Assembly: GCA_000934455.1 (NCBI GenBank)
Contig: KN883388.1
Location: 24,029-79,765 of the forward strand
Reading direction: 5' to 3'
DNA: 55,737 nt
Source: Apostichopus parvimensis
Lineage: Eukaryota > Echinodermata > Holothuroidea > Aspidochirotida > Stichopodidae
Shown here: one piece after another, positions 55,254 to 55,737 of the stretch
How positions within the stretch are numbered: position 1 is the first letter of the stretch
Layout of the letters: every line of letters begins with the position of its first letter
Translations under genes and position numbers: made by a program
Notes under the pieces: generated by a model
Seen by the model: only the letters and a program-made list of their open reading frames with translations
Databases searched by the model: none
What the model was told of the DNA's origin: nothing

Positions 55254-55480
55254 ATGGAGTGTTAGCTCAGTGGTTTACGCCGGTGCCTTTCAATCATAAG
55301 GTCCCCAGTTCAAGTCACTCCAAGATTAATGTATGTCGTCTAGTTACAGAGTTGTTGACAATTAACAATTCATAATCATGGACGTTAAATATGAACCTAA
55401 GCGACTGACTTCGGTCATCTTGTGGCTTTGATAAGCCAATGAGGCTTCTTCGCGAGTTCCTGCTTGCAGGAGGATCTAAA
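55254..55480 (+). mobile_element. tRNA-derived SINE
   Basis: Head GGAGTGTTAGCTCAGTGG with A box and GGTCCCCAGTTCAAGTC with B box; GGAGTG and CACTCC pair. The body contains GGACGTTAAA and ACTTCGGTC, reminiscent of the central domain of deuterostome SINEs, and ends near GGAGGATCT. Family assignment is tentative. Confidence 0.65.
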
Positions 55481-55737
55481 ATACAAAATACATACATTTT
55501 TTTTTCAAATTTACTAGTCCTTTGTGAAAGGTCCACAATATTCTGAAAACATTGAACTGATGAGTATTAAACAAGGTCACATGTAGTTTACATTAATACT
55601 GGGTTACCATTTGTCAGTACCCAGTTTTTCCATCAACATCTATCAACATTTCCATTCATGTAGGAATAGGAATGCTTGGTTGTTTACATTTGCATTGTAT
55701 GGGATCAGATTCCATAGTCTGGCAACTTTGAGAATAC

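Noticed and set aside
1-55737. LTR retrotransposon, retrovirus or Polinton remnants
   Set aside because: No paired long terminal repeats, no gag/pol/integrase-like or capsid-like frames seen; the only reverse-transcriptase-type fragment (18055-18380) is of non-LTR type.

Overview
The window looks like animal nuclear DNA: AT-rich, short exons split by long introns with GT/AG borders, many small DNA-transposon remnants, tRNA-derived SINEs, LINE tails and minisatellites. Protein similarity and repeat style suggest a marine invertebrate deuterostome. An echinoderm, possibly a sea cucumber, is my best guess, but no sequence here proves the species. No bacterial features, rRNA genes, CRISPR arrays, retroviral or other capsid-bearing elements were recognised. 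There is one assembly gap (28244-28423).

Two protein-coding genes lie head to tail on the minus strand. (1) On the right, 33071-52719, is the C-terminal half of SEC16, the scaffold of ER exit sites: 14 exons that join in perfect phase to 596 residues and a stop. Its 5' part lies beyond base 55737. (2) On the left, 698-25343, is a complete 17-exon gene of 1240 codons. Its last third (coiled coil, SAM domain, C3HC4 RING finger) matches the C-terminal half of the E3 ubiquitin ligase LRSAM1. The leucine-rich repeats that vertebrate LRSAM1 carries in front are absent. In their place are about 900 residues of charged, Ser/Arg/Asp-rich, probably disordered sequence, including a 1.4 kb exon with a repeated TP/SP plus FDD motif. 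I built both gene models by hand from splice sites and reading phase.

Layout: 1-697 downstream flank of the ligase gene, with extra tandem copies of its last-exon tail; 698-25394 ligase gene; 25395-28243 its first intron and a putative promoter/5' UTR region; 28244-28423 N gap; 28424-33070 the SEC16 3' UTR/intergenic stretch, with no further gene seen; 33071-52719 SEC16 exons; 52720-55737 a SEC16 intron with a TTAA-flanked MITE and a SINE.

The two proteins have no obvious joint job: SEC16 acts in COPII export from the ER, and LRSAM1-type ligases act in endosomal sorting and autophagy. The most interesting points are the LRR-less SAM-RING ligase with its repeated motif, the tandem duplication of its final RING codons just past the stop, possible alternative SEC16 exons, and several nested mobile-element structures.
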